Both the position numbers and the translations under genes were made by a program. The notes under the pieces are model-generated. The model saw only the letters and a program-made list of their open reading frames with translations. It was not told where the DNA came from and searched no databases. DNA of 64,000 bases. Source: Lagopus muta (Eukaryota > Chordata > Aves > Galliformes > Phasianidae). Below, piece after piece: positions 12,768 through 24,558 of the stretch. Location of the stretch: assembly GCF_023343835.1 (NCBI RefSeq), contig NC_064439.1:29365933-29429932 (forward strand). Reading direction: 5' to 3'. Numbering within the stretch: the first letter of the stretch is position 1; each line of letters opens with the position of its first letter.

Positions 12768-12799
12768 TTTATTTATTTATTTATTTATTTATTTATTTT
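12768..12799. repeat. (TTTA)7 microsatellite
   Basis: Seven perfect TTTA units (12768-12795) are followed by TTTT. A shorter run of the same motif recurs at 13236-13250. It is likely length-polymorphic in the population. Confidence 0.95.
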
Positions 12800-14782
12800 C
12801 CCCTGAGATACAGGCTGCAGAATGAAATCACTGATCCCTGGCTTAGTCAGGATAATTTGTTTCTTTCTCTTGATTTCCTTACTGTTCATCCAGTAGATCT
12901 TAGGGCTAGTGATTGAATTGTAGTGGACTTTTGTTGTGTATGTATTGTGGTTTATTCCTATAATTTGTTTGCCATCTTGCTAGGACTATACTAAGAAAAA
13001 CACTGGAATTTTTTTCCATCTAAACTGATTCAGTAATTTTTCCTTCTGAAGACGTTAATGTGTGCTTGCTAAATATAATATTCAGCTCCTCAAGTAAAAG
13101 GACAAGCTGATGTCAGTGGAGTTTGCACCTGAGTATCTGGCCCCTGATATAAAAACAGACAGAAGTAAATATCTCCCAAAGCTGACTTCTCTATTACAGT
13201 GCCTGTGTGAATGCTTTGAGGAGATGATATTGGGATTTATTTATTTATTTTCAAGAGGATCAAACACAAGAAATAAATAGGCATGCAAAGTCTGCTTCCC
13301 AGGTTGTTCGGATTTCAGAGCTCTGTTATGCCATGCTGCAGAATCTTCCCTTTTGCTTTGGTAAAGCATCAGAATGCAGAGGGTGACCCTGTGCACTTGT
13401 TTCAGATGAGTGTAAACAGAAGATGATATTACCAGTCTGAATGAAGTGGACTGTCCCATGGAGGAGAATAATAGCTGTCTCCTAGCACTGTTTTTCTCAA
13501 AAAGACCAGCAAGAACTTAAAAGTCAAAAGACTCAAGAAGAGGGTGAAAGTTGATTGCTTTAAGGATTAAACTGTTACCCTGGTGAAGTCAGCAAATACT
13601 GTTTCTAAGCAATGATTTCAGTGTCTCTGGAGCACTGTGAATTTGAACCGGGCAATGGGGACTGTATTTCTTAAAGATATAAATATAATTTTATTAGTTT
13701 TTGAAAATGTTATTTAATGTTTGACTTCAATAAAATACATTCTGAAGTGGTGTAAAAAAGTAAGCTTATGCAGAAAATTTTATCTACACATTTGTAAAAT
13801 ACGTAAAAAGGTAGAAATGTGCACTAAAACAAAAAGAGCACTTAAATTTTCAACAAATTGCAAATAATTGTGTTCTGTTAAAAAATGTACTTGCACTTGC
13901 TATGGATTTCTTCCCACTTGCTTGAAATTCTTTGGAAAAGGCAGAGGAAAGTGCTATTGCTCTTGTGGCTATTTTTCGCAAAGTCTTTATTATTTCATCA
14001 AGAAAGTAGGTAGATATTGAAGGTTACCCAGATGGTTTATATATTACTATAATAATCTTGTTCATGGAAACTCTCTCAAAGAAAATAATTAATCATAAAC
14101 ACACTGTGATCCCCCTAAAGCAGCGACTGTTTTAAGTTGAAATCCCATAATGGCTATGACCTCTAACCCTGATGTAACTGTTTCTATCCTAGCTACTAAA
14201 GGGGCTGCTCATGAAAGGCCACGAAATACAGAAGTAAATGCAAAGGTTAACAAAGTTAGTGGACCAAACAAACTTGATACTGAGAATGAACTTTCACATG
14301 TAGCAAGAAAATAAACACCGCTCTCCCATACTGATCTACACAGGACGTTTGAGATGCCAAAATATTAAATGTTATTAAGCACATAATCTCTATTTTACAG
14401 ATAAGTGTTTACTCTGGGGGTTGCCATCCTTTCATAGCAATAAGAAAACCTAACTCAATAATAATAAAAATAATAAAAAAAAAAACTCATGTATTTTCAT
14501 CAAGATTGGGTTTGCTCTAGATTTCAAGACAGCATTGATAATTGCTTTGGAAAAGGGAAGGGCTTGCAGTGAGATGTGTAAATCTTAAGCAGTGTTTTTA
14601 TGTGTCCCAGCTATTCATGTATCATGTCATTTAAAAATCCATCTTCAAAGTGTAATCTTTGCATCATGCATCAAGGATATCATGCTTCAGGAATCTGATT
14701 TGTTAAGGGCTGTTTATTCTTTATGGATTTTTGATATTCCTTTATCTGTTAAAGATGGGAAAAATGCCATTTACCTCTCTAA

Positions 14783-14785
<3 letters not shown>
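12800..14785. other. Unique non-coding DNA
   Basis: No gene is seen. Short AT-rich runs occur, including (TTTA)3 at about 13236 and an A/AAT-rich run near 14458-14487. Open frames are 73 codons or fewer and unrecognised. Confidence 0.55.

Positions 14786-14811
<26 letters not shown>
14786..14811. repeat. Poly(T) tract, 26 bases
   Basis: An uninterrupted T26 run, the longest homopolymer in the window. It is followed by TAATTGCAG, so it superficially resembles a splice acceptor with its pyrimidine tract. No convincing exon follows. Confidence 0.95.
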
Positions 14812-14813
<2 letters not shown>

Positions 14814-17024
14814 TTGCAGCTCTTATTTGTTTTGGAAACACTAATAGCTATGTGACGCAATGCTGGCTAAGGTCATTACTGGACTTTGCAGTTCCCAACC
14901 ACAAAGCAAGTAGGTACAGGAATATTTTACAGGCACGTTTGTACATGGCCATGCATGTATGCACTAGTAGCTAGAAAAGACCTCATTCATATGTTCAACA
15001 TAATGACTTCTGAAATCTTTGATGAGCACAGAGAAGCCATCTATACATAGAGCAACATGTGATTTGGTAGTCCAAAGCCAGAAGCCCTCACTGGTGTTGG
15101 CAGTTACTCACCATCACTTGTGCATCAGTGGCTGTTGATCTTACTTCATTGCCCACAGCATCCTTCAGTGGGATCCAGCCATCTCCATTGGTCTCAGTGC
15201 TGCTGCACCTCCCACCCTAAGGAATACTATTATGCCTCCTTCCTCAGAAATTGTCCTTAGCATTAGGAAGAAGGCTTCTTTTTTACTGTTGTGATCCTGT
15301 GAAAATTCCTGGAAGCTAGTCCCAAGTGGAAGAAAAAAAAAAGCAAGCTCCTTTTATGAGTTTTGTAAAGGAAAACAAAAGTTTTTCCATTATTTCAATC
15401 AAGTTCATATCCTAAATCCCAGTCAGAAGAAGACATTTTTGGAGTCACTGTGGAATAAATAATTCAGTGATAAAAAGAAGAAATACTGACTTTATATAAA
15501 ATCTGACAGTAGAGGAAACTGTTTCCATGGCCTACAAAATGATTTTTCAGATTGATCAAAAAGAGTTATTTAATTCTACACAGTTTTCAGTTTTAACAAT
15601 ATTAAATAACTTTTCTCCAGTCAGATATCAGTCTTTGAAGATTTTGAAGTTGTTATTCCTGTGAGAAGAAGGATATTGAATAATTCCTACCAGTTATGAA
15701 ACTCAATACTCTCCAGATGGTTATTGAGACAAGCTTTTATACACCACTGTAAAATGGGTTTAAAATATCCTGTGCTGTGATTGACTAAACAAGTCACATG
15801 GCTACTGCATACAAGCTTAAACTTCTTTTTCAACTGGATGACCTTATTAAAACCATAAACAAAAATGGTACTTAAAGGCTGGCTTTAGAGCAGCAGCTAT
15901 AAATCTTAAATTTATGGTAGTGCTGTTTTGCTATTTGCATGAAGAAGTGAAAAGTCTAGGACAGTTATTTTGGATACAAAATTATACCTTTAATATTGGA
16001 TTGGTTAAAAGATTTTTTGATATAATTTCTCATTCCTCTAACTTTTCCTTTAAACAGCTTCACAAAATCATATACTTTCACAAGATTGGTAATGTCAGGT
16101 CATACCAAAACCTGAAGAGACAAATGTGAAGGAGAAAAATTTAGAAGGAGAAATATTGCTCAAATAACACTTTGTCTTATCTTTCACGTGAAAATTATCC
16201 TTTCTTCACTTTCAGGAGAAGTGTGCTTGAAGTGATCTAAGCACTGGCTTTCATAAAACTCTCACAAGTTTTTTGCTGCTTGTTTGCACCACAGTGGTAA
16301 ACAAAAGCTTTAGTGAAGAACTGGCAACCCACATAGAATGGACAAATAATCCTAGGAACAGAAATTCTTCCATCTAACAAGATATGGAATAAAGATTCCA
16401 GCTGTCTTGATGACAGTGTTTTTTTTGTTGGAGTGGCCTGGTGCAAGGTGGAATGAGATTTCTCATCCATCCTTCTCAGCCCAATCCTTCTCATTTCTCA
16501 TCCTAACTGCTAAAATTCACCTCTGCTTTTTGAGTCCACTCTCGGATGGACGAACCTCTCCAAGACAGGAGTCATCAATTCTCCTCCCATTTCACAGACA
16601 GAGGCTATAGTGGAAGCCTATTAAATGCACCAGAATCAAGAATTCCATGGGAGAAGAGAAACAGTGCTTAAAACCTTCACCCTCTGACCAGACCTTGCAC
16701 CGGAAATTTTACTGCTTCTCAGGGGAATAACAGCAGGCACATTTCACTCTTTATCTCCTGTGCTATAAAACATGTTTACCAAAATTCATTTTCCTGCATT
16801 CATTAGCGTGGTGCTTCTGTAAGGTTCTCAGCAGAAATAGTTGCATAGTAATAAACAATTGCATGCTGATATCCCTTCAGGGTTTGGGTATTACTTAGAA
16901 GTCCAGATTTTTAAGATTAATCATCTCTTTGAATAAGCTCATTATCTGATTTAAATATCCTTTCCTGCTCTTTCTGGATTTTTACTTCCTTGCTTATTGG
17001 TTGGCTGAATGACTGATTGATTGA
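14812..17024. other. Unique non-coding DNA
   Basis: No gene is seen. One frame stays open for about 50 codons after the T26/CAG at 14786-14819, but it shows no known domain and no good donor site. Other open frames are 85 codons or fewer. No named repeat is visible. Confidence 0.5.
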
Positions 17025-17044
17025 CTGTAGATGATCAACTACAG
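17025..17044. repeat. 20-bp near-perfect palindrome
   Basis: Arms CTGTAG and CTACAG flank a centre containing TGATCA. Nine of ten base pairs match, with an A:A mismatch at the seventh pair. A short TGATTGATTGAC run just upstream (17013-17025) resembles a PBX-type homeodomain motif. A palindrome of this quality is expected about once or twice by chance in 64 kb. Confidence 0.6.
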
Positions 17045-17426
17045 ACGTAAAGTATAAGGAGGAAGATTGTGTAATTGCAGTGTTACACAGAATAATCCTG
17101 TGGCATACCGCTTATTGTGAATCAGAAGTATCATCAGTGGCATTTCCATTGATAAGGACAGGACTTTTCCCTGTTGTTTTTCATTCTATATAGCTTATAA
17201 CAGTGAAAAGACTAGGGATTTGCATTAACAAAAACAACTTCAATACAAAGGATTGTGATGAGAAACATATTCAGGGATTTCTGTTTCTATAAGAAATGTG
17301 TTTCATGAAAGTAAATCAGGAAGTCATTTATGCTAGAATTAAAATGAAGCTGCTGAGATATTTTTAAGCAACTTTATTTTTTCCTCTTCAGCAAATATTA
17401 CAGTTGTAACATAACTCACTTATCAA

Positions 17427-17441
17427 TTTTTTTTTTTTTTT
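17427..17441. repeat. Poly(T) tract, 15 bases
   Basis: An uninterrupted T15 run followed by AGC. It is a simple homopolymer. Confidence 0.9.
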
Positions 17442-17780
17442 AGCTTATTTAGTGTGCCTGGGTTTCAGACTTTCAGTTTAATATTGTTAACAGTCTTAGG
17501 AAAAAATCCAGGATTAGCGTGTATTTGAACACCTGCAAAGTTCATTTAACAACTGGAATAGCTAATGTTGCAAAGTTCAAAATATATTTAACATACTTGT
17601 AGTTAAAATGTTAACCACAGCTGCTTAATGCTGTTCAAGAGGCTTGGAATGTACATATTTTATACATGCCAAGGAATAGCTATGATTGATGCCTTTTCAT
17701 GTCAGCCGTTCAATTTGCTGAAAGATGGAACCAAAAGTAGAACAAAAGGGGGACAAGCATAGGAAGAGCTTTCAGACCAG

Positions 17781-17806
17781 AACTTCTTTATTTAACTTCT
17801 TTATTT
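17781..17806. repeat. Two-copy 13-bp tandem repeat
   Basis: AACTTCTTTATTT occurs twice back to back, at 17781-17793 and 17794-17806. It is a recent-looking perfect tandem duplication. Confidence 0.9.
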
Positions 17807-18566
17807 AAAGAAAACAAATAATCCAATTATGGCATGCCTCTGAATCTTAATTGATTTCAACAGGAAATTTGGAGGGGGAGGGAAGCAAAAAGAGATGACA
17901 AAAAGAAGAGGAAAAAAAAGGAAAACACGAAAAAGCCAGCAAAAATGGTTTATGCTGATGAATTGACCCATCATTCTGCCATGTGGAAATTTAACAGATG
18001 CTTTATACACAGTTATGAGTATTTGATGTAAAGGTATTTTACACAGATAGATTTTTCAATGGATCATTCACAAAGTTTCAGAGAAATACACTTTTGTATG
18101 ATCGTTGGCACTGACAATATCATTTTCCAAACCAGCCTCGATGATTAAACCAGTTACACTACATTCACTTTTCATTTTCATACTGAGGAGCCAGTTCTCT
18201 TTATATTTATCTTAGCTCTGATTCCTACAGTTCAGGAGTTTTCACTTGAATTACTATTGATTTATCTGAGAGGGAAGAAGTAAAGCCTATTAAAATTCAA
18301 TTTCTTCCAACATTATTTTTCAATATTGGTTTATAGATGAAATTTTTTGTCCAGTTTTCAAGTATTTATAACTCCAACTAAAACCATTGCTATGCACAAA
18401 TTCTATAACATTTAATATTCAAGGAAATTTTGATCTTCAACTCTTAACAGTCTCTGGAGAGAATGAAAAGTCCACAAAGTATGCTACATTCTTTTCTCCA
18501 TAGGCTTACAGAAACTACTTCCAAAATTCATTGTTAATTAACAGAAGTCATAGGTATTTATCTGAA

Positions 18567-18622
18567 TTTGCTGACAAAGTATATCTTTTATATGTTATAG
18601 TTTGCTGACAAACTATATCTTT
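18567..18622. repeat. 22-bp direct repeat, 34-bp period
   Basis: TTTGCTGACAAAGTATATC plus TTT at 18567-18588 recurs at 18601-18622 with one G-to-C difference. The spacer is 12 bp. It is a local duplication with no obvious function. Confidence 0.85.
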
Positions 18623-19092
18623 CATTACCAGATTTTAATGTCTATCTAAAAAAAAGGAAGTTATAGAGCTAGTTGGAATGCTTCCCAAAAAGATTAGAAT
18701 TCTATAGACAAAATATTATAATAGTATATAGAAAAGTCTTGCAGGCTATATGTATCTTAGGCAACCTTTTGAACAAGCATAACCTGATGAGACAGTATTT
18801 GCATAATTTTCTTCAAATTTCCTTCCAGTCTAACGCAAGTCACCAACTCATTACATAGAAGGCTGCATGAACAAAGAATACCAATAGAAGAAAGACTGAT
18901 ATAATTTGTGTTGTAATGCTCATCACCTAAAATTTCTCAGTTTTAGGGGACATTTTAAGAGGATTATTCTAAATAACACTTGGGTTGCAATCCTTCATCT
19001 CAATCATTCATCTTAGGATGAATCAGAATACTGTACCCCATTTTAAAGACTACAGCTCGGATCTGGGCATCCTTATTCATTCATAAGTACTC

Positions 19093-19107
19093 TTTTTTTT
19101 TTTTTTT
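19093..19107. repeat. Poly(T) tract, 15 bases
   Basis: An uninterrupted T15 run. It is a simple homopolymer with no linked feature. Confidence 0.9.
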
Positions 19108-22100
19108 AAACTACAGCTGCTCAATATATTGGGAAAGTCAGTCACACTGAAAAAACTTAAGACATTTGAAAATCCAAAATACCAAAAGCTTAGTAACACA
19201 GGTGGCTTACTCCCACTCCATTCAATGGCTTCCCTGCTGAATACTATGTCCAAATCAATGTTACTATTCTGATACTCAAAGCCCAGTATAAATTTGGCTT
19301 ACAGTAAGATGACGAATCAGCACTACCCATGAGAATTCGGCTTTCCACTAAAAGCTATTCTTTTCTGGAAGAATTAAATTGTCCACATTTCTGAGGGATG
19401 TTTAAATGCAAATGCTAGGAAAATAGATAGAAATATAAATAAATAAATAAATAAAAAGGACAATTCTGAACAAAGTTACATATATATGACTATGTGACGT
19501 AGATTTACTCAGTAAAATGTGGATCATATGAAGTGTTGAATAATTTGGCTTGAAGTATTGAAAAATACAGCCAAAAATGTTTAAAAGTAAGTCTGCAGCT
19601 TTACTTCAAACATGCCACTCAAGTATGTCTCTAGTTACTTTTTCCAGGTTCTTTTTTTGCCAGCATCTTGAATAATCAAGCTTTATATTTTTATTTTATA
19701 TATAAAAATATACAAATGTCAAACATACTCATCTAATGTATAGAACAGTCAAGTCTTTGGGGAAGGATGAAAGGGGGACATACATATAATATAATATTTT
19801 TAGTTGTTTATAAGTTAGCATACTTTAGTGGTAGTTAGATAGTGATGGATTTTTTTATTTATAGCAGTTTTGTTTGTGTAATAAGTAATATAATAATGCA
19901 CTGTCATGAGTTTTTTTGAATTTTCACAACAGGAATAAATTAAAAATTGAAAATTGATACTCTCCATATGCCACTTTAAGGCCATCTATGTGTACAATAG
20001 AGAGATTTTCAAGTGTACTAATTAGTAATATATATTTCTAGTAAAAATAAAAAAAATAAACATAAACAGTATATTTATTGAAAATCATATAAATTATTGA
20101 CAAAGTCAACATGTTTTCATTATTTTGCTCCCCCTATCTGCGCTACAGCATGATGCCTAAGAAGAGCTTTTGTTGCCTGTACTCACATAAATGACACTCA
20201 TGGAAACTGTCTTTTTTGGTCTTAAATATGATACACGTATCTAGAACACCAAGGAAATAATTTTTAGCTGCATGTTACTTTTTGCAATTTAGCTCAAAAT
20301 CAGGTATATTATTATTAAATTATATGTTAACTGCAATCAAGTTATTCCCTCATTCTTGAGGGCTTGAGTGCATTAGTGAACATTTTCACATGTAATTGTC
20401 TTATTTTATTTTGAAACTTAGCCTTTGAAGCTCTTTTGGACTGAAACACCCTCCCGGCCCCCTTCCAGATAAAAACATGCGGGCTCCAAAATCTGGAACT
20501 AATTGTCCAGACACCATCTGGAGGTCCAGTTCTTTGGTAGAAGCTGCTGTAATCCTGTGGCTTTTAGAGCAGAAGTGGCATTTTACCATATCCTTAAGCT
20601 CTCAAAATATTTTAAAAATGTTTCAAAATATTTCTGAATATATCTGCCAGCTGGGGGCACTGGGGAGGTCACCATTCCCATAAGTGCATACACAGAAATA
20701 TGCAATACAGCCTATCAGGTAAATTCTGACCAGAATAAGAACTGGAATATGGCGCTTGACGGACATACAAGATATGAGCAATGTAGGTGGAACCTCCCAG
20801 GTCCAGTTGCATAGTTGTTCCGAGGAGTTGCTTCTTCCAATCTACTTTTAGCATGTCTTTTTCTCAGGCTTCTGTGTGTGGCTGATCCTCACACTAGAAT
20901 GCAGTCCTAACTACATCCTGTCTGTATGTGAGGAACCCCCACAAAATTGTGCTTCTTTCCAAATCCTGGACTTCCCCTTCATTCAACAGGCCATTAATTT
21001 TTCTGCAGGAAAACCCTTTATGGGAATGCATTTGGCCATTAACAAATACCTTACATTACAGGTTTCCAACTTCAACTTTTCTGCTTCTTAGGGATTATGA
21101 TGAGAAAGTAGCTAAGGACAGTCAGTGGAAAATTGGTATAGAAAAATGAGAACCTCAGGATTTCTTGAATTATGTTTTGGGTTCAAGAATTGGTTGCTTT
21201 GGAGAGAAAAGCATTGGAGCCAGGAAAGGATGGGCTTCTCTCCACTGCACCTTAGCTACTTATAACTGTTTGGATCTCTTCTATTGATTACCTAGGTTCC
21301 TGTTAAACTTAGAGACTGCTTGCTATTTTTGAGTGGAACATTCAAGCTTCAAGTCAATGCTTACCAAATCAGTTAGTTCTTCATTTACTCTAATGGGGTT
21401 TTGACTAGCCCATAGTGATTAGAAAAAGTCTTCTCTTCTGTACCGCCCACTCATATTTCAATTTTTGAACAGTTAAAATTTACAGAGTCCAAACTCTGCT
21501 TTATTCAGAACAAAGCCATACCTTGCTTTTCAGTGAGAGGCAATTGCCCTTCCAATCCAAAAACACAGTCTACAGTCCTCCAATGTCTGGCCAGTCAAGA
21601 AATGTCTGGTCAAGAGGTGGAAAAAATTGCACAAATGTTTCCCTAGTTCAGATTTCTCATACAGAAAAAAAGCCAAAGTCACGAGCACCAAAACATTTAG
21701 AAAATCAGAATAGAACACTGTAGTCCAAAGAGTGAAATTCTAACAAAGTTTGTCCATGGAAGAACTGGGTTTTAGAATGGAAATAATTTTGTAAAGAACT
21801 ATATCAGCAGCTGTTACAGAAGATGCTCCCCTAATAATAAAATCCTTAAGTGCATGAAAATCTTTCAGCTAGGAAAAAATGTTGTATTACAAAAATTCTT
21901 TTTACCGAGGTATGGGAGGGGCTTGATAGAATCAAGCAGGTAAGCAAGCTAAATCTAATAAACAAGACAATGGTAACACACAGTCTGAAGTACCTCTTAC
22001 AGAAGCATTCATTAAAAGTTGCTGAAATCTTGAAGAAGTAAATCAAACTGAAAATTGCCTGTTCTGTTGTGATTCATTATACACAAAACCTCCAATGGGC

Positions 22101-22852
22101 TTTGTTCATTGTACCACAGAGGTTCATTATTTTTGCAGAGCAGTGGGCATGCATTTTCTTCCTCAACTTATTTTTTAGTCTCAGCATTTCCATTTTGACA
22201 TTAGAAAAATATACAACCAAAATCTATAAGACTTTGATTAAATGTTGATACAGCTGATTCCAACACAGCCAAAGCCAGTGACCATACATGGAATCTAAAC
22301 AACAGCTAGTAATTACAGTGTCAAAGGCATGTATACACTGTGTGTTATGTTTCATTGTCTGGCATGCAAATATAGACTCGGTTTCCTTTACACTATTTCC
22401 AAAGTATAAAGAAAGCTAACCAGAGAGTTCTGTTTCGTTTATACAAAAGAACAAGGTTCAATCATGTTTGATAAGTTGCAAATTACTGGTAATACCACAA
22501 GTGTTGTTACAGCTGCTAAGAGTGGTCAGGAGGATGTACAAAATACAGCCACGGCATGAATCAAAAGAAAAAGTCTAAACAATTTTGAATGATAGTGTAT
22601 AATACTTCTAACTTTAACTTGGTGCAAGAGCTTGTCCGCAGCATCTTAGACAGTGGTGAGATACGCTGCATAAGTTGCCACATATGTATTCGGCATTCTG
22701 TGTTCCAGCAGAATCCCCAGTGACTTTTCAAAAGTGTTGGTACTCCTAAGAGGAGCAGGGGATGAATATGGGAGAGAATGAAGAATAAGGCTCCTGTGAT
22801 GTAAAACACACTTGCTTAATAAATACATTTCATTGTTTTCAGCCTAGCAATT
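19108..22852. other. Unique AT-rich non-coding DNA
   Basis: No gene is seen. (AAAT)4 lies at 19437-19457, and TATA/ATAT-rich runs lie around 19680-20100. A GC-richer patch at about 20445-20520 (CTCCCGGCCCCC and nearby) has no recognised content. Open frames reach 82 codons and are unrecognised. Confidence 0.55.
19437..19457. repeat. (AAAT)4 microsatellite
   Basis: Four perfect AAAT units followed by an A run. It is a short simple repeat. Confidence 0.85.
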
Positions 22853-23227
22853 TGACTTGTTCAACCCGGAGAAGAGAAGGCTCTGAGTTGACCCCATTGT
22901 AGCCTTTCAGTGTTTTAAGGGAGCTTATAAACAACAAGGATATTGACTAGTAATGATAAGGAAAAATGATTTTAAGGTAAATGAGGGAAGATTTAGATCA
23001 GATGTTAGGAATAAATTTTTTACTTTGAGGGTGATGAGGCAGAGAGTAGTTGCCCAGAGAAGCTGTGGATGATGCATTCCTGGAGGTGATCAAAGCTAGG
23101 TTTGATTAAATTCTGAGCAACCTGATCCAGTGAATGGCAACCCTGACCATGGCATGGGGGCTGGAACAAGATATTTATGGTGCCTTCCAACCCAAGCCTT
23201 TCTATGTTTCATTTGAAAATTCTATGA
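22853..23227 (+). mobile_element. CR1: CR1 LINE 3'-end fragment
   Basis: It starts at the family's GTTCAACCCGGAGAAGAGAAGG segment in late ORF2. It continues through AGATTTAGATCAGATGTTAG, the GGGTGATGAGGCAG and TTGCCCAGAGAAGCTGTGG segments, then CCTTCCAACCCAAGCC, and ends in a degenerate tail with CTATG repeats. About 375 bp remain. It shares its 3' half with the copy at 5636-6513, in the same orientation, but is more diverged and contains several small gaps. No usable frame remains. Confidence 0.9.
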
Positions 23228-23345
23228 CCCTAGACATGGACCACCCTAGGTATTTTCTTGGTGGTAATGTTATCTTTTCACTTTAGTTGTTCATGATTTC
23301 TTACTACTTTAAAATAGTATTTAGCTTGAAGCATATATGAGAAAA

Positions 23346-23370
23346 GGAAGGAAGGAAGGGAGGGAGGAAA
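23346..23370. repeat. (GGAA)3(GGGA)2 microsatellite
   Basis: Three GGAA units and two GGGA units in a row. GGAA arrays can bind ETS-family factors in other systems, but three units are too few to argue function. It lies about 120 bp beyond a CR1 tail. Confidence 0.85.
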
Positions 23371-24503
23371 ATAACAAGGTAACAAATGAAAGAAAAGGAA
23401 AAAAAAACTTGTCAGTGTTTACATCTAAATCAGCATAGAGTGAAAACTTCTGAGTCCTGTTCCTAGAATTTAAATAGGAAAAAGACCAAAACAACTGATA
23501 TTTCTAATACTGACATTTCACATCAAGTTCAGCTCCTGTTTCCAAAAGCTCAACTCTTGACTTTTGTTAAGGAGTTGATCAAATTATCATTTTTTATTAA
23601 TATATTTTCCCATGGTTTCACTGTTAACACCATGTAACCAACTCCTAAAATTTTGTAATAGTTCAAGCAGCACTGTTTACTTGGGCCATGCTAATTGGAT
23701 TCAGGAGAATACAGGGAAATCTCTGGTCATTATGAGGAAAAAAATTACAAGCTTTTCTTATTACCAAAATAAAAAACAGAAAAGTATAACTAATAAGAGC
23801 ACAGCTGAGAAGCAAACTATGACAACACTAAATTTGACTTTAATATCTCGTGATTTTTAAAGACATTTCAGTTCTGAGGGGAGCAGAATTCTTGTTTCCA
23901 AGTATGAGAGGTTGGCAATCCTGTGAATGTGTCCTAGGAGTGATGAATGTTATTCAAACATGAGATGACTGTGACACTGCTAAACCCTCAAGTAACTACA
24001 ATCCACAGGATTACATTTTTAAGCAAGCTGTTTCTGCTGTAGTCCTGCCACTTCAGTCAGGATGTGCTCTGCAACTGGAACAGCTTGCACTGGGTTAGCC
24101 CCCTGGGAAAGTTCTAATTTACAAAACCCTGTTTAGAAAAATCAAATCTATTTAAAGGCATTACACTATAAACATAAACTCCCTAATGAGCTGTAGTGAA
24201 AAGGCTCTAGGCTATAACTTGCAAAGTTCAAATGATTTAGCCATTTTCTGCCATGTATTATTTTCATTTAATCTGTATCGCAACGGTTGTAAAGAGTCCA
24301 GCTGTTCAGAGTGAGTCTTAAAGTTTCATCACAAGCACAAAGACTAGTCCAATTGTTCCCTTCTCTACAGTGCTTAGTAAAGACTTGTTGATTGATTGAA
24401 TGGTTCCCAATTTGTATTTTCTTAAAGGAAATAAAAATTTCTAACAGAATGACCAACACTAAGATTTTGATTGAAATGGGCTCTTAGAAGTTAAAGAGTC
24501 ACC

Positions 24504-24558
24504 AGGAAAGAAAGATGGAAAGAAAGAACTGGGGAAGGAGAGAAGAAAAAAGAAAGAA
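24504..24558. repeat. Purine-rich tract
   Basis: A GAAAG/GGAAG-rich stretch with very few pyrimidines on the + strand. Such tracts can adopt unusual DNA structures, but this one is short and interrupted. Confidence 0.6.

Larger units (their letters stand above)
17045..19092. other. Unique AT-rich non-coding DNA with two small duplications
   Basis: It contains a T15 run at 17427-17441, a purine-rich stretch at about 17870-17930 and two small direct repeats listed separately. Open frames are 69 codons or fewer. No gene or named transposon is seen. Confidence 0.55.

Noticed and set aside
14592..14813. A 73-codon frame ending in a phenylalanine run, and an exon-like stretch after the T26-TAATTGCAG
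   Set aside because: The Phe run is the homopolymer itself. The stretch after the CAG stays open for about 50 codons in one frame but lacks a good donor and matches no protein I know.
17025..17044. 20-bp near-palindrome as a specific protein-binding operator
   Set aside because: About one or two such palindromes with a single mismatched pair are expected by chance in 64 kb, and nothing around it supports a role.
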